18,087 bases of DNA from JBDKUD01 sp050943315 (GTDB lineage Bacteria > Bacillota > Syntrophomonadia > Syntrophomonadales > Syntrophomonadaceae). Where the stretch lies: contig JBMNOY010000049.1 of the NCBI GenBank assembly GCA_050943315.1, forward strand, positions 1 to 18,087, written 5' to 3'. The notes beneath the pieces were generated by a model that saw only the letters and a list, made by a program, of their open reading frames with translations, did not search any database and was not told where the DNA came from. This document shows positions 7,819 through 15,192 of this stretch, in pieces. Made by a program: the position numbers and the translations under genes. Position 1 is the first letter of the stretch; every line of letters starts with the position of its first letter.

Positions 7819-7824
7819 ATTATA
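7819..7824 (-). promoter_or_regulatory. Possible -10 box for the wecA/tagO-LCP unit
   Basis: A perfect TATAAT on the minus strand in the csaB-tagO divergent gap, without a recognisable -35 at 16-18 bases. It would give a leader of about 150 bases before the start at 7663. A short inverted repeat GTGAA-tt-TTCAC (7838-7849) lies between it and the csaB -10. Confidence 0.3.
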
Positions 7825-7844
7825 TGAAAATATGCGCGTGAATT

Positions 7845-7875
7845 TTCACAGTAAGTGGGACGGGCATGATATAAT
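7845..7875 (+). promoter_or_regulatory. Extended -10 promoter for csaB
   Basis: TGA-TATAAT (TGn at 7867, hexamer 7870-7875) is a consensus extended -10. A TTCACA at 7845-7850 is a possible but over-spaced -35 (19 bases). The predicted start near 7882 leaves a leader of about 30 bases before the TTG start. Confidence 0.6.
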
Positions 7876-7910
7876 CAATAAGATATATTGTTGAAGGGAG
7901 CAGCAGGAGC

Positions 7911-9017
7911 TTGTCAATTAAAATTGCCCTGTCAGGTTATTATGGTTTTGATAATGCCGGAGATGAAGCATTATTGGCAGCAATAACTTCTTCCCTAAAG
8001 AAACTAGAACCGCAAGCGGAATTTGTTGTTTTTTCCGGTTCGCCGGTACGGACTAAAGAGTTGCATGGTATACGGGCAGTTTACTATCTAAATCCCTTTG
8101 CCCTGCTTTTTGAGCTTATGCGGGCAGATCTCTTAATCAGCGGCGGAGGGAGTATTTTCCAGGATGTAACCAGTACCCGTTCCCTTTCTTATTATATATG
8201 TGTTGTTGCTCTGGCCCGGCTGTTAAAGAAACCGGTTATTTTTTATGCTCAGGGAGTAGGTCCTATTAATCGCAGCTTCAGCAAGCTATTAATGCGCCTG
8301 GTAGCCAACCGGGTTAACTTGATAACCCTGCGTGACGATGATTCCCGTCTTTACCTGGAAAAACTTCAGGTTACCCGTCCGCCCCTTATTGTAACTGCTG
8401 ACCCGGTATTTGCTCTGGAACCAGATCATGCCGACGAACTAAAAATGAAGCAGTTAATCAATGCATTGGTTACCAAGGAAAAGCCTCTTATCGGCGTCTC
8501 TGTCCGGTCATGGAAATATTTGCAGGGCTATGAAGAGGTATTGGCAAAGCTGCTGGATAAACTGGTACTTCAGGGTTATCAGGTGGTATTTATACCGATG
8601 GCTTACCCGGAGGATATCACTGCTTCCCGCCAGGTAGCCGGTCTGATGCGCCAGGATGCAGTGATAGTCGAGCAAAGCCTTACCAGTACGGAACACCTGG
8701 CCCTGATATCCCATCTTGAGGTTATGATTGGTATGCGCCTGCATGCATTAATTTTTGCCGCCAGCCGGGGAATTCCTTTTGCGGGTATAGCGTATGATCC
8801 TAAAGTTGAATCTTTTTTGAAACTGTTTGGCCTAAGCCCGCTTCCACTGGAGTTTAATGCCATGAAAAAGGCGGTTGAGTTTATTCTTAAGGATAAAGAA
8901 TTGCAGAATGCTTTACGACAAAAAGCCTTGCATATGCGTCAAAAGTCTGAGGACAATGCCCGCCTGGCTCTAACACTGGTTAAAAAGCAGCACCGTCTTG
9001 CCCCCGGGGCACATTGA
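7911..9017 (+). CDS. csaB: CsaB, polysaccharide pyruvyl transferase
   Basis: 368 residues. The start is TTG at 7911; AAGGGAG lies 10 bases upstream and the family N-terminal motif follows at once: LSGYYGFDNAGDEALL. Other visible landmarks are LLISGGGSIFQDVTS, FYAQGVGPI, IGVSVRSW, the GMRLHALIFAA motif (conserved MRLH) and GIAYDPKVESFL near the C-terminus. The length is normal. CsaB adds a ketal-linked pyruvate from phosphoenolpyruvate to ManNAc-containing units of secondary cell-wall polymer; the pyruvylated polymer is the ligand of SLH domains that anchor S-layer proteins. It is cytoplasmic or membrane-associated. It lies 60 bases upstream of the MurJ-like flippase and divergent from tagO, consistent with one envelope-polymer pathway. 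Confidence 0.95.
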   Translation: MSIKIALSGYYGFDNAGDEALLAAITSSLKKLEPQAEFVVFSGSPVRTKELHGIRAVYYLNPFALLFELMRADLLISGGGSIFQDVTSTRSLSYYICVVALARLLKKPVIFYAQGVGPINRSFSKLLMRLVANRVNLITLRDDDSRLYLEKLQVTRPPLIVTADPVFALEPDHADELKMKQLINALVTKEKPLIGVSVRSWKYLQGYEEVLAKLLDKLVLQGYQVVFIPMAYPEDITASRQVAGLMRQDAVIVEQSLTSTEHLALISHLEVMIGMRLHALIFAASRGIPFAGIAYDPKVESFLKLFGLSPLPLEFNAMKKAVEFILKDKELQNALRQKALHMRQKSEDNARLALTLVKKQHRLAPGAH

Positions 9018-9077
9018 TATAACCGCAATAGAACAATGTTTTACCAATAACGGCACTATTTTTATCGAGGTTGAATT

Positions 9078-10583
9078 ATGAGTAAAGAAAATGCAAAAAC
9101 CGGGAAGACCTTTATAGGTGTGTCTATTATCATATTCTTTTCCAAGTTGCTGGGCTTCTTGCGGGATGTGGTATTCGCATCGGTATTTGGAACAACTATT
9201 TTAACTGATATCTACCAGGTCATCTTTAGCCTGCCCAGTCTGCTATTTGCCAGTATTGGCACAGCTTTGTCTTCCGTTAATATACCTGATCTAACCTATT
9301 TTATTAACAACCGGACCAAGGAGGAACGAGACCGCTATTTGGCCAACCTGTTGGCTCACATAACCCTGTGGTCAGCCTTGCTGTGTGTAGCAGGAATTAT
9401 TTTTGCCCCCACCATTACTAAAATACTGGCTCCCGGGGTCTCCGGGGAGGTAGTTCATGTAGCCGTAATCCTGACCCGCATAATGATTCCCACCCTGCTT
9501 TTTGTCAGCCTGGCCTATGTAGCAACTGGGGTACTGCAGGTTCACGGTTATTTCCTGCTGGCGGCAACCATAAGTGTTCCTTTTAATATAGTAATAATCG
9601 CCTCCTTGCTGTTAAAGGGCGGGGACATTGTCTTCCTGGGCTATATTACCACCATAGGCTGGCTGCTGCAGTTTTTAATTCAGTTGCCGGTATTGATTAA
9701 AGAAAAATACCGGTTTTTAGGGCGTATCGACTTTAAGGATGAGCAAATAGTGAATTTGTTCAAACAGCTCATTCCCATTCTGCTGGGTAATTCACTCTTG
9801 CAGCTTTGTCTTATTATTGACCGCTCTTTTGCCACCCATCTGGGGGAAGGAACAACTGCCGCCCTGTCATTTGGCAGTAATCTCTTTGTCACTGTTACCA
9901 GTGTATTTATTGTGGCCATGTCCTCAGTAGTTTTCCCCCGCCTGTCCAAATACTGCCTGGACCGGGATTACTACCAGATTCGTTTACTATTGGCCGATAT
10001 ATTTAAAATCCTGCTCTTTATACTGGTGCCTTATCTGGTTCTTGTAGTAACATATCACCAGGAGATAATAGGTTTGGTTTATGAACGCGGGGCCTTTACC
10101 AGCAAGTCAACGGCCATGACTTCACTGGCCTTTTTATTTTATAGCTTTGCCGTGGTGGGCTATGCCTGCCAGGAGATTTTCAACCGGGTATATTATGCCC
10201 TGAAAAAATTTAAAATACCTATGACCGCCAGCATGGTATGTATTGCTATTAAAGCCATCCTGGATTTAGTATTGTTCCGCTCCACCGGCATCATTGGCAT
10301 CAGTGCTTCAACCGCCTTTTGCCTGCTGGTCTATGCGGTTATAATGAGTGTCCTGATAAGCCGTGAGATCGGCGGCTTCTTACGCCGCGATTTATTCTTT
10401 TACGGTGTAAAACTAATACTACCGGTAACCGGCATGGTACTGGTGATAATGCTGTTTAAATGGTTGGTCAGCGGCGGGTTGATACTATCGTTTCTTTTGC
10501 CATTAGTCCTGAGCGGTTGTTTATACCTGGCAATAGCTTATTTTATGGGAATAAACAGCAGTTTCTTTGCGAGGGATAAGTAA
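9078..10583 (+). CDS. murJ: MurJ/MviN-family lipid-linked intermediate flippase
   Basis: 501 residues from ATG 9078, with GAGG seven bases upstream. It is a polytopic MOP-superfamily protein with about 14 hydrophobic segments. The N-terminal family signature FFSKLLGFLRDVVFASVFGTTILTD is split here as FFSKLLGFLRD then FGTTILTD, with Ser and Arg residues in the first helix, and VVFPRLSKY and YERGAFT occur in the second half. MurJ moves lipid II across the membrane for peptidoglycan synthesis. Because the gene follows csaB by 60 bases, it may instead or also carry a lipid-linked secondary-polymer unit; the sequence does not separate these roles. No terminator is seen after it, only the repeat at 10601-10752, so read-through into the DUF5693 gene is possible. 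Confidence 0.88.
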   Translation: MSKENAKTGKTFIGVSIIIFFSKLLGFLRDVVFASVFGTTILTDIYQVIFSLPSLLFASIGTALSSVNIPDLTYFINNRTKEERDRYLANLLAHITLWSALLCVAGIIFAPTITKILAPGVSGEVVHVAVILTRIMIPTLLFVSLAYVATGVLQVHGYFLLAATISVPFNIVIIASLLLKGGDIVFLGYITTIGWLLQFLIQLPVLIKEKYRFLGRIDFKDEQIVNLFKQLIPILLGNSLLQLCLIIDRSFATHLGEGTTAALSFGSNLFVTVTSVFIVAMSSVVFPRLSKYCLDRDYYQIRLLLADIFKILLFILVPYLVLVVTYHQEIIGLVYERGAFTSKSTAMTSLAFLFYSFAVVGYACQEIFNRVYYALKKFKIPMTASMVCIAIKAILDLVLFRSTGIIGISASTAFCLLVYAVIMSVLISREIGGFLRRDLFFYGVKLILPVTGMVLVIMLFKWLVSGGLILSFLLPLVLSGCLYLAIAYFMGINSSFFARDK

Positions 10584-10600
10584 GCCTGGGTGGATAGATC

Positions 10601-10752
10601 GGCGCAGACTTTTATAAAGGTAAATGCTGATGGAGGAACTTATCTACTTAGTTTATTCCCTGCTTTAAATGATGGAACATTGTTAACATTTTAGCGAATA
10701 GTCTGCGGAGGTCATAAAAGTCTGTGGGCGGCAGAGCCGCCAGCGTCCATTA
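10601..10752 (-). repeat. Dispersed AGTCTGCG-type intergenic repeat, inverted copy
   Basis: Read on the minus strand from 10752, this opens like the 192-bp unit at 17666: TGGACGCTGGCGGCTCTGCC, then an inner CCGCAGACT arm (10708-10700). It ends with AAAAGTCTGCG (10613-10603). The central part differs from the 17.7-kb copy. The GC hairpin GGCGGC-aga-GCCGCC (10727-10741) is a perfect 6-bp stem. The outer block corresponding to GCGTCTATT is missing at the 10601 end, so the copy is truncated there. It fills most of the 228-base gap between murJ and the DUF5693 gene. Confidence 0.75.
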
Positions 10753-10778
10753 TACCCCCGGGCTGAAATAATACTTGG

Positions 10779-10814
10779 AAAGGAGCGAACAGGGATATAT
10801 CCCTATATTTTATG
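10779..10814 (+). promoter_or_regulatory. Distant ribosome site and palindrome before the DUF5693 gene
   Basis: The only strong Shine-Dalgarno, AAAGGAG (10779-10785), ends 26 bases before the ATG at 10812. Between them is the perfect palindrome AGGGATATATCCCT (10791-10804). If it folds (AGGGA-TATA-TCCCT), the effective spacing shrinks to about 12 bases. No other in-frame start codon occurs closer to the ribosome site. Confidence 0.4.
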
Positions 10815-12851
10815 CGCATTAATTTTAGAAGTGGGCTATGGGCCTTATTAATCATAACCCTGGTTTTATCTTTCTCCGGTATCTACATAAGAATGACCAA
10901 TGAAGCGCACAATCAAACTGTCAATACGGTGGTTGATTACGGTGAGTTCAAAAAAAGTGCCGGACTGGCACACCAGGATTGGGATGATGTCTTACAAAGG
11001 CTAAAAGACTGCGGCGTTAAACAGATAGCGGTCAATGAAGTAACCCTGCGTGACCTGGCCAATGAGGGTAAAATCCGGCTGACTTCATTTGGCGAATACT
11101 CCTCCCTGGTGCAAACCTATTTTCCGCAAACCTGGGAACAAACCCAGCAAGCCCTGGGAGATACGCCGGTGGACCCGGCCAATTTGACCATTGTTACCAG
11201 CAATCCGCAAACAGCAGCCTTTTTAGAGGAACGTTTGGGCTCCCGCTTCTCCTCCAGCGAGCTCATAAGCTTTAAGACCGATGGTCAAAGCTGTTTTATA
11301 ATCGCTGCGGAACTTGATGCAGTGACCATAGATATGAATGAAAACAGCAAAAATAAGTCTGTAAGTAAGGAACTTGATGCCCGGCTGGGGTTTGACGAGC
11401 AGGTACTTAATAAACTGCATGACCTGGGATTTGAGATTGTTCTTCGTCCGGCCAACAATACCGGTGCTAATTCCAGTTATCTGGACGAATACCAGAAGTA
11501 TGTAGAACAGTATCATGTCAAAACCATTGTTTTTGCCGGCAATAAACTGAGCGGGGCACCCGGTAATACTGAGTGGGCCCAGGACCTGGTAGAGAAGAAC
11601 CAGCTTACGGTAGGTATTATCGAAACACCTTCACAGTTACAGTATGTCAAACAGTTAGGCCTGGATGAACTGATGCAGGCTACTGGATATAGAATTAACC
11701 GGGTTTATTCCAGTTCCAACGATGAGTTTGTCAATAGCCCTGAGGAAAGGTATTATCGCTGGGTGAGAGGTGTAATTGACCGAAGTATCCGGATTCTGTA
11801 TGTGGTGCCCTTTAAGGACCAGAAGGTTAGTTATTCACAAAATCTGGATGATACCCTAAACATGATTGATAAATTCCATCAAACCATTCTGGATAAGGGT
11901 TATACTTTAAATCAGCCGCTAAACTATTTGTCACCTCAAATTCCCGGTCCGCTGCATCGGTTGATGGTATCCCTGAGTCTCCTTATAGCGGGTCTTCTTT
12001 ATCTTGTCTATCTTTTCCCCTTAAAGCGTAGGCTGATAACCCTCTTAGGCGCAATAGGTCTAAGCTTATGTTTAGCGGTTAATCTTTTGTTTAATGTGGA
12101 CCTGTCTAAAGTTTATGCCCTGGCTGCCGCTATTCTTTATCCGTCCCTTTCCGGTCTGCTGTTGCTGTTATATCTAAGAGATCATGGCGATACTCCCTGG
12201 TGGACGAAAATACCAATATCTCTGGCCCTGGTGATATTAATTAACGCCCTGGGAGCCTATACGGTGGTAACCAGTCTGGCTGATATCCGCTATATAATGA
12301 ATGTAAAAATCTTTAGCGGTGTCAAGGTGGCTTTCATAACCCCCTTACTTCTTTTCATACTTAATTATTATTGCAGCTTTGTCAGGCAGGGTAACTTTAA
12401 GGACAAGCTTCTGGAGTTGCTGCACGAAAAGCCTGACTACCTGGTACTCTCCATATTTATGCTGGGGGTTGTGGCGATATATATTTATCTGGGGCGCAGT
12501 GGCAACGATTCCGGCATTCAGGTCTCATCACTGGAGATTAAGGTTCGGGAAATCCTGGAGAACCTGTTCCTGGCCCGGCCCCGGTTTAAGGAAATCATCA
12601 TCGGATATCCGTCTCTTTTGGCTCTGGTTTACTTATATCACAAATACCGGCTGCCAGCACTTAACCTGGTTCTGGGGTTGGGAGTTACGATGGGCAGCAT
12701 CTCCATGGTAAACAGCTTCTGTCATGTCTTTACAGCGGTAAGCATCTCTGCCAGCCGCACCCTGGCCGGCCTCCTGGTAGGTGTCATAATCGGATTTTGC
12801 CTGCTTATCGCGATAAACATAGGTGAGCGGGTAATAAAACGCCTCGCTTAA
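10812..12851 (+). CDS. DUF5693-family membrane protein of unknown function, csaB-linked
   Basis: 679 residues. One N-terminal membrane helix (about 8-26) is followed by a large predicted extracytoplasmic region (about 30-375), then about eight to ten membrane helices from residue 378 to the end. The soluble part alternates strands and helices in a way suggestive of a TIM barrel (for example CGVKQIAVNE, GFEIVLRPANN, VKTIVFAGN, LTVGIIET); that fold is inference. Proteins of this architecture are commonly found beside csaB in Firmicutes and carry the label DUF5693; no reaction is established. A polytopic membrane core joined to an outward-facing domain, next to CsaB and a flippase, fits a polymerase, ligase or glycan-processing enzyme for secondary wall polymer. 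No catalytic motif could be assigned. It is probably co-transcribed with csaB-murJ, or driven from within the repeat-containing gap. Confidence 0.85.
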   Translation: MRINFRSGLWALLIITLVLSFSGIYIRMTNEAHNQTVNTVVDYGEFKKSAGLAHQDWDDVLQRLKDCGVKQIAVNEVTLRDLANEGKIRLTSFGEYSSLVQTYFPQTWEQTQQALGDTPVDPANLTIVTSNPQTAAFLEERLGSRFSSSELISFKTDGQSCFIIAAELDAVTIDMNENSKNKSVSKELDARLGFDEQVLNKLHDLGFEIVLRPANNTGANSSYLDEYQKYVEQYHVKTIVFAGNKLSGAPGNTEWAQDLVEKNQLTVGIIETPSQLQYVKQLGLDELMQATGYRINRVYSSSNDEFVNSPEERYYRWVRGVIDRSIRILYVVPFKDQKVSYSQNLDDTLNMIDKFHQTILDKGYTLNQPLNYLSPQIPGPLHRLMVSLSLLIAGLLYLVYLFPLKRRLITLLGAIGLSLCLAVNLLFNVDLSKVYALAAAILYPSLSGLLLLLYLRDHGDTPWWTKIPISLALVILINALGAYTVVTSLADIRYIMNVKIFSGVKVAFITPLLLFILNYYCSFVRQGNFKDKLLELLHEKPDYLVLSIFMLGVVAIYIYLGRSGNDSGIQVSSLEIKVREILENLFLARPRFKEIIIGYPSLLALVYLYHKYRLPALNLVLGLGVTMGSISMVNSFCHVFTAVSISASRTLAGLLVGVIIGFCLLIAINIGERVIKRLA

Positions 12852-12886
12852 TACCTTCGCAATTAAATCAACTCCGCAGAAATAAT

Positions 12887-12923
12887 TAATCCCGTATCAG
12901 CTTCTCTAAGTGATACGGGATTA
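12887..12923. terminator. Bidirectional terminator between the DUF5693 gene and lysS
   Basis: TAATCCCGTATCA (12887-12899) pairs perfectly over 13 bp with TGATACGGGATTA (12911-12923) around an 11-base loop. T-rich sequence flanks it on the exit side in both directions (TTGTTGC on plus, ATTATTTC on minus). It lies between two converging genes and should end both transcripts. Confidence 0.85.
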
Positions 12924-12980
12924 TTGTTGCTATATGGTTTTATTTAAAGCCGAGCAGGGGAATTTACTTGTTTGGCGATA

Positions 12981-14456
12981 TTACTCTCTTATCCTTAACG
13001 TCGGGAATAGAATAACATCTCTTATAGAGGTGGAACCGGTTATCAGCATTACCAAACGGTCAATGCCGATACCCATGCCTCCCGCCGGGGGCATGCCGTA
13101 TTCCAGGGCATTTATATAATCCTCATCCATCATATGAGCCTCGGCATCACCGCCGGCCCTTTTTTCCACCTGCTTCTGGAAACGTTGTTTCTGGTCAATA
13201 GGATCATTTAATTCCGAAAAGGCATTGGCAATTTCCCGCTGCATGATAAAGAGTTCGAAACGGTCGGTAATCTCAGGGGTTTGCGCATTACGTTTAGCCA
13301 GTGGGGATACCTCCACCGGATGTCCGTAAACAAATGTTGGCTGTATAAGCTTTTGCTCAACAAACTCCTCAAATACCTCATTTATTATCTCCCCGCGGGG
13401 TTGATTATCACCCGGGTGCATATGTAAACTGCGGGCTGCTTCGCGGGCCTGGGCATCATCTTTTATAACCGCAAAATCAACTCCGGTATTCTCCTTAATA
13501 GCCTCCAGCATGGTTACCCGTCTCCAGGGAGGAGTAAAATCTATCTCCTGCCCTTCAAATTCTACCTTCATGGAGCCATTAATTTTGAGTACCACTGAGG
13601 ATATCAGCTGTTCTGCAATCTCCATCATAGTGGTGTAATCTCCATAGGCCTGGTAGAGTTCCAACATGGTAAATTCCGGGTTGTGGCGGGTGGAAATACC
13701 TTCATTCCGGAAACTGCGGTTGATTTCATAGACCCTTTCTAATCCCCCCACAATAAGCCTTTTTAAATAAAGCTCCGGGGCAATACGCAGGTACAAATTC
13801 ATGTCCAGGGCATTATGATGGGTAACAAAGGGGCGGGCCACCGCACCACCAGCAATAGGATGCATCATAGGTGTCTCCACTTCCAGAAAGCCCAGGTTGT
13901 CCATGAATTTTCTAATCTCTTTTATAATCAGGCTGCGTTTTATAAACACATCTTTTACTTGCGGATTAACAATCAAATCTACGTAGCGCTGCCGATACCT
14001 TAGCTCCACATCTTTCAAGCCATGCCATTTTTCCGGCAGGGGATTTAAGGATTTGGACAGATAGGTAAAATCCTCCACGTGTACACTGGGTTCACCTTTT
14101 TGGGTACGAAAAACAAAACCCTCTATACCCAGGATATCACCCACATCCAGGGATTTAAAAAGCTCGTATTTTTCCTCCCCTACATCATCCTTGCGAAAAT
14201 AGAGCTGAATTTGTCCGGTCAGGTCCTGCAGATGAGCAAAGCCTGCCTTGCCATGCCTGCGTTTGGACATAATTCTACCGGCAATCCTGACCTTCTTGCC
14301 TCCCATAGAGTCACAGTTTTCTCTTATGTTAACTGTGGTTTCATTCCGGTCAAATCTATGCCCAAAAGGGTCCAAACCCAGGCTTCTTAATTCCTGCAGC
14401 TTTTCCAGACGGACCTTTTTAAGTTCACTAATATCCAGGTTGTCCTTTTCTGACAT
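12981..14456 (-). CDS. lysS: Lysyl-tRNA synthetase, class II
   Basis: 491 residues from ATG 14456, which follows TTAGGAAG and begins MSEKDNLDISELKK. The reading frame is open a further 35 codons upstream, but that stretch has no ribosome site. An OB-fold anticodon-binding domain (about residues 55-160, VRIAGRIMSKRRHGKAGF) precedes the class II catalytic core. Motif 2 is RNEGISTRHNPEFTMLE (around 245-262), and motif 3 is GMGIGIDRLVM near residue 460. The enzyme charges tRNA-Lys with lysine in the cytosol. Length and motifs are normal. It follows greA on the same strand after 123 bases and is probably co-transcribed from the greA promoter. No T-box leader is seen. Confidence 0.97.
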   Translation of the reverse strand: MSEKDNLDISELKKVRLEKLQELRSLGLDPFGHRFDRNETTVNIRENCDSMGGKKVRIAGRIMSKRRHGKAGFAHLQDLTGQIQLYFRKDDVGEEKYELFKSLDVGDILGIEGFVFRTQKGEPSVHVEDFTYLSKSLNPLPEKWHGLKDVELRYRQRYVDLIVNPQVKDVFIKRSLIIKEIRKFMDNLGFLEVETPMMHPIAGGAVARPFVTHHNALDMNLYLRIAPELYLKRLIVGGLERVYEINRSFRNEGISTRHNPEFTMLELYQAYGDYTTMMEIAEQLISSVVLKINGSMKVEFEGQEIDFTPPWRRVTMLEAIKENTGVDFAVIKDDAQAREAARSLHMHPGDNQPRGEIINEVFEEFVEQKLIQPTFVYGHPVEVSPLAKRNAQTPEITDRFELFIMQREIANAFSELNDPIDQKQRFQKQVEKRAGGDAEAHMMDEDYINALEYGMPPAGGMGIGIDRLVMLITGSTSIRDVILFPTLRIRE

Positions 14457-14514
14457 GCAAACACTTCCTAATCGAATATTATTTTTAATTGGGTGCGTTA
14501 GATATCCCTTTATT

Positions 14515-14572
14515 AAACGCGGAGGACATGCTCTCTTCAGGTCGCAATTAAGAACGCGCATAATCCGCGTTT
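14515..14572 (-). other. Stem-loop in the greA-lysS intergenic region
   Basis: AAACGCGGA (14515-14523) and TCCGCGTTT (14564-14572) are perfectly complementary over 9 bp around a 40-base loop, starting seven bases after the greA stop. No T-run follows, so it is not a standard terminator. It may be a processing or stability element. Confidence 0.35.
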
Positions 14573-14579
14573 TGAATTT

Positions 14580-15065
14580 TTATCTATCTACACTTATAAT
14601 CTTATATTTTATAATTCCAGCAGGTGCTTCTACATTTACTTCATCATTGACGGTTTTGCCCAGTACCGCCCGGCCAACAGGGGATTCATCAGATATTTTG
14701 CCGTCCTTTAGCTTCGACTCCACGGATGAAACCAGTGTTACATTGACTTCCCGGCCTGATTTCATTTCTCTTAAGGTTATTTTGGAACCCAGGGAGATTA
14801 CGTCGCTACGAATATCCGTATCTTCCATCAGACGGGCATTTTTAAGGGTCTTTTCCAATGACATAATTCTTCCTTCAACAAAGGCCTGTTCATTCTTGGC
14901 ATCCTCATATTCTGAATTCTCAGATATATCTCCAAAGGCTATCGCCTGCTTGATGCGTTCCGCCAGTTCCTCCCGTTTCTGGGATTTTAAATACTCCAGC
15001 TCATCTTCAAGTTTCTTCAAGCCTTCTTTGGTCAAAAGAACTTCCTTCTCATTTTTAGGTGTCAT
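14580..15065 (-). CDS. greA: Transcription elongation factor GreA
   Basis: 161 residues from ATG 15065, preceded by AAGGAG with a 7-base gap. The open frame extends 13 codons upstream without a ribosome site, so the shorter start is chosen. The N-terminal coiled coil (about 5-75, rich in Lys/Glu heptads) has the acidic tip motif FGDISENSEYEDAK (Asp46, Glu49), which enters the RNA polymerase secondary channel and stimulates cleavage of backtracked RNA. The FKBP-like C-terminal domain (about 85-161) includes SPVGRAVLGKTVND. It has its own consensus promoter overlapping the end of the upstream gene and a short leader with a hairpin. lysS follows downstream, a common gene order in Firmicutes. Confidence 0.97.
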   Translation of the reverse strand: MTPKNEKEVLLTKEGLKKLEDELEYLKSQKREELAERIKQAIAFGDISENSEYEDAKNEQAFVEGRIMSLEKTLKNARLMEDTDIRSDVISLGSKITLREMKSGREVNVTLVSSVESKLKDGKISDESPVGRAVLGKTVNDEVNVEAPAGIIKYKIISVDR

Positions 15066-15086
15066 CGAATCGCTCCTTACTAACAA

Positions 15087-15111
15087 TTTTAAAAGCGAGA
15101 CCAAGCTCGCT
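15087..15111 (-). promoter_or_regulatory. Hairpin with T-run in the greA leader
   Basis: On the minus strand AGCGAG (15111-15106), a 6-base loop and CTCGCT (15099-15094) are followed by TTTAAAATT. It lies between the predicted greA transcription start (about 15157) and the greA ATG. It could be a weak terminator for the upstream trio or an attenuator of greA; the stem is only 6 bp. Confidence 0.45.
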
Positions 15112-15163
15112 CCAAATCAACTACCAAAAGTTTAATTTTTGAGACCCTTATTTCCTTTATGGT

Positions 15164-15192
15164 ATTATATAGACCTCATATGTCCTTGTCAA
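15164..15192 (-). promoter_or_regulatory. Consensus sigma-A promoter for greA-lysS
   Basis: Minus-strand TTGACA (15192-15187), a 17-base spacer, then TATAAT (15169-15164): both hexamers are perfect. The -35 lies inside the last codons of the upstream gene and the -10 is just past its stop codon. Transcription should start near 15157. Confidence 0.9.

Noticed and set aside
14457..14579. T-box or lysine riboswitch before lysS
   Set aside because: The gap is short and lacks a T-box motif and a terminator with T-run; only a simple stem-loop is seen.
14248..15135. 295-codon open frame on the plus strand opposite lysS and greA
   Set aside because: It is the antisense shadow of two well-supported genes; its Ser-rich composition reflects reversed coding sequence.
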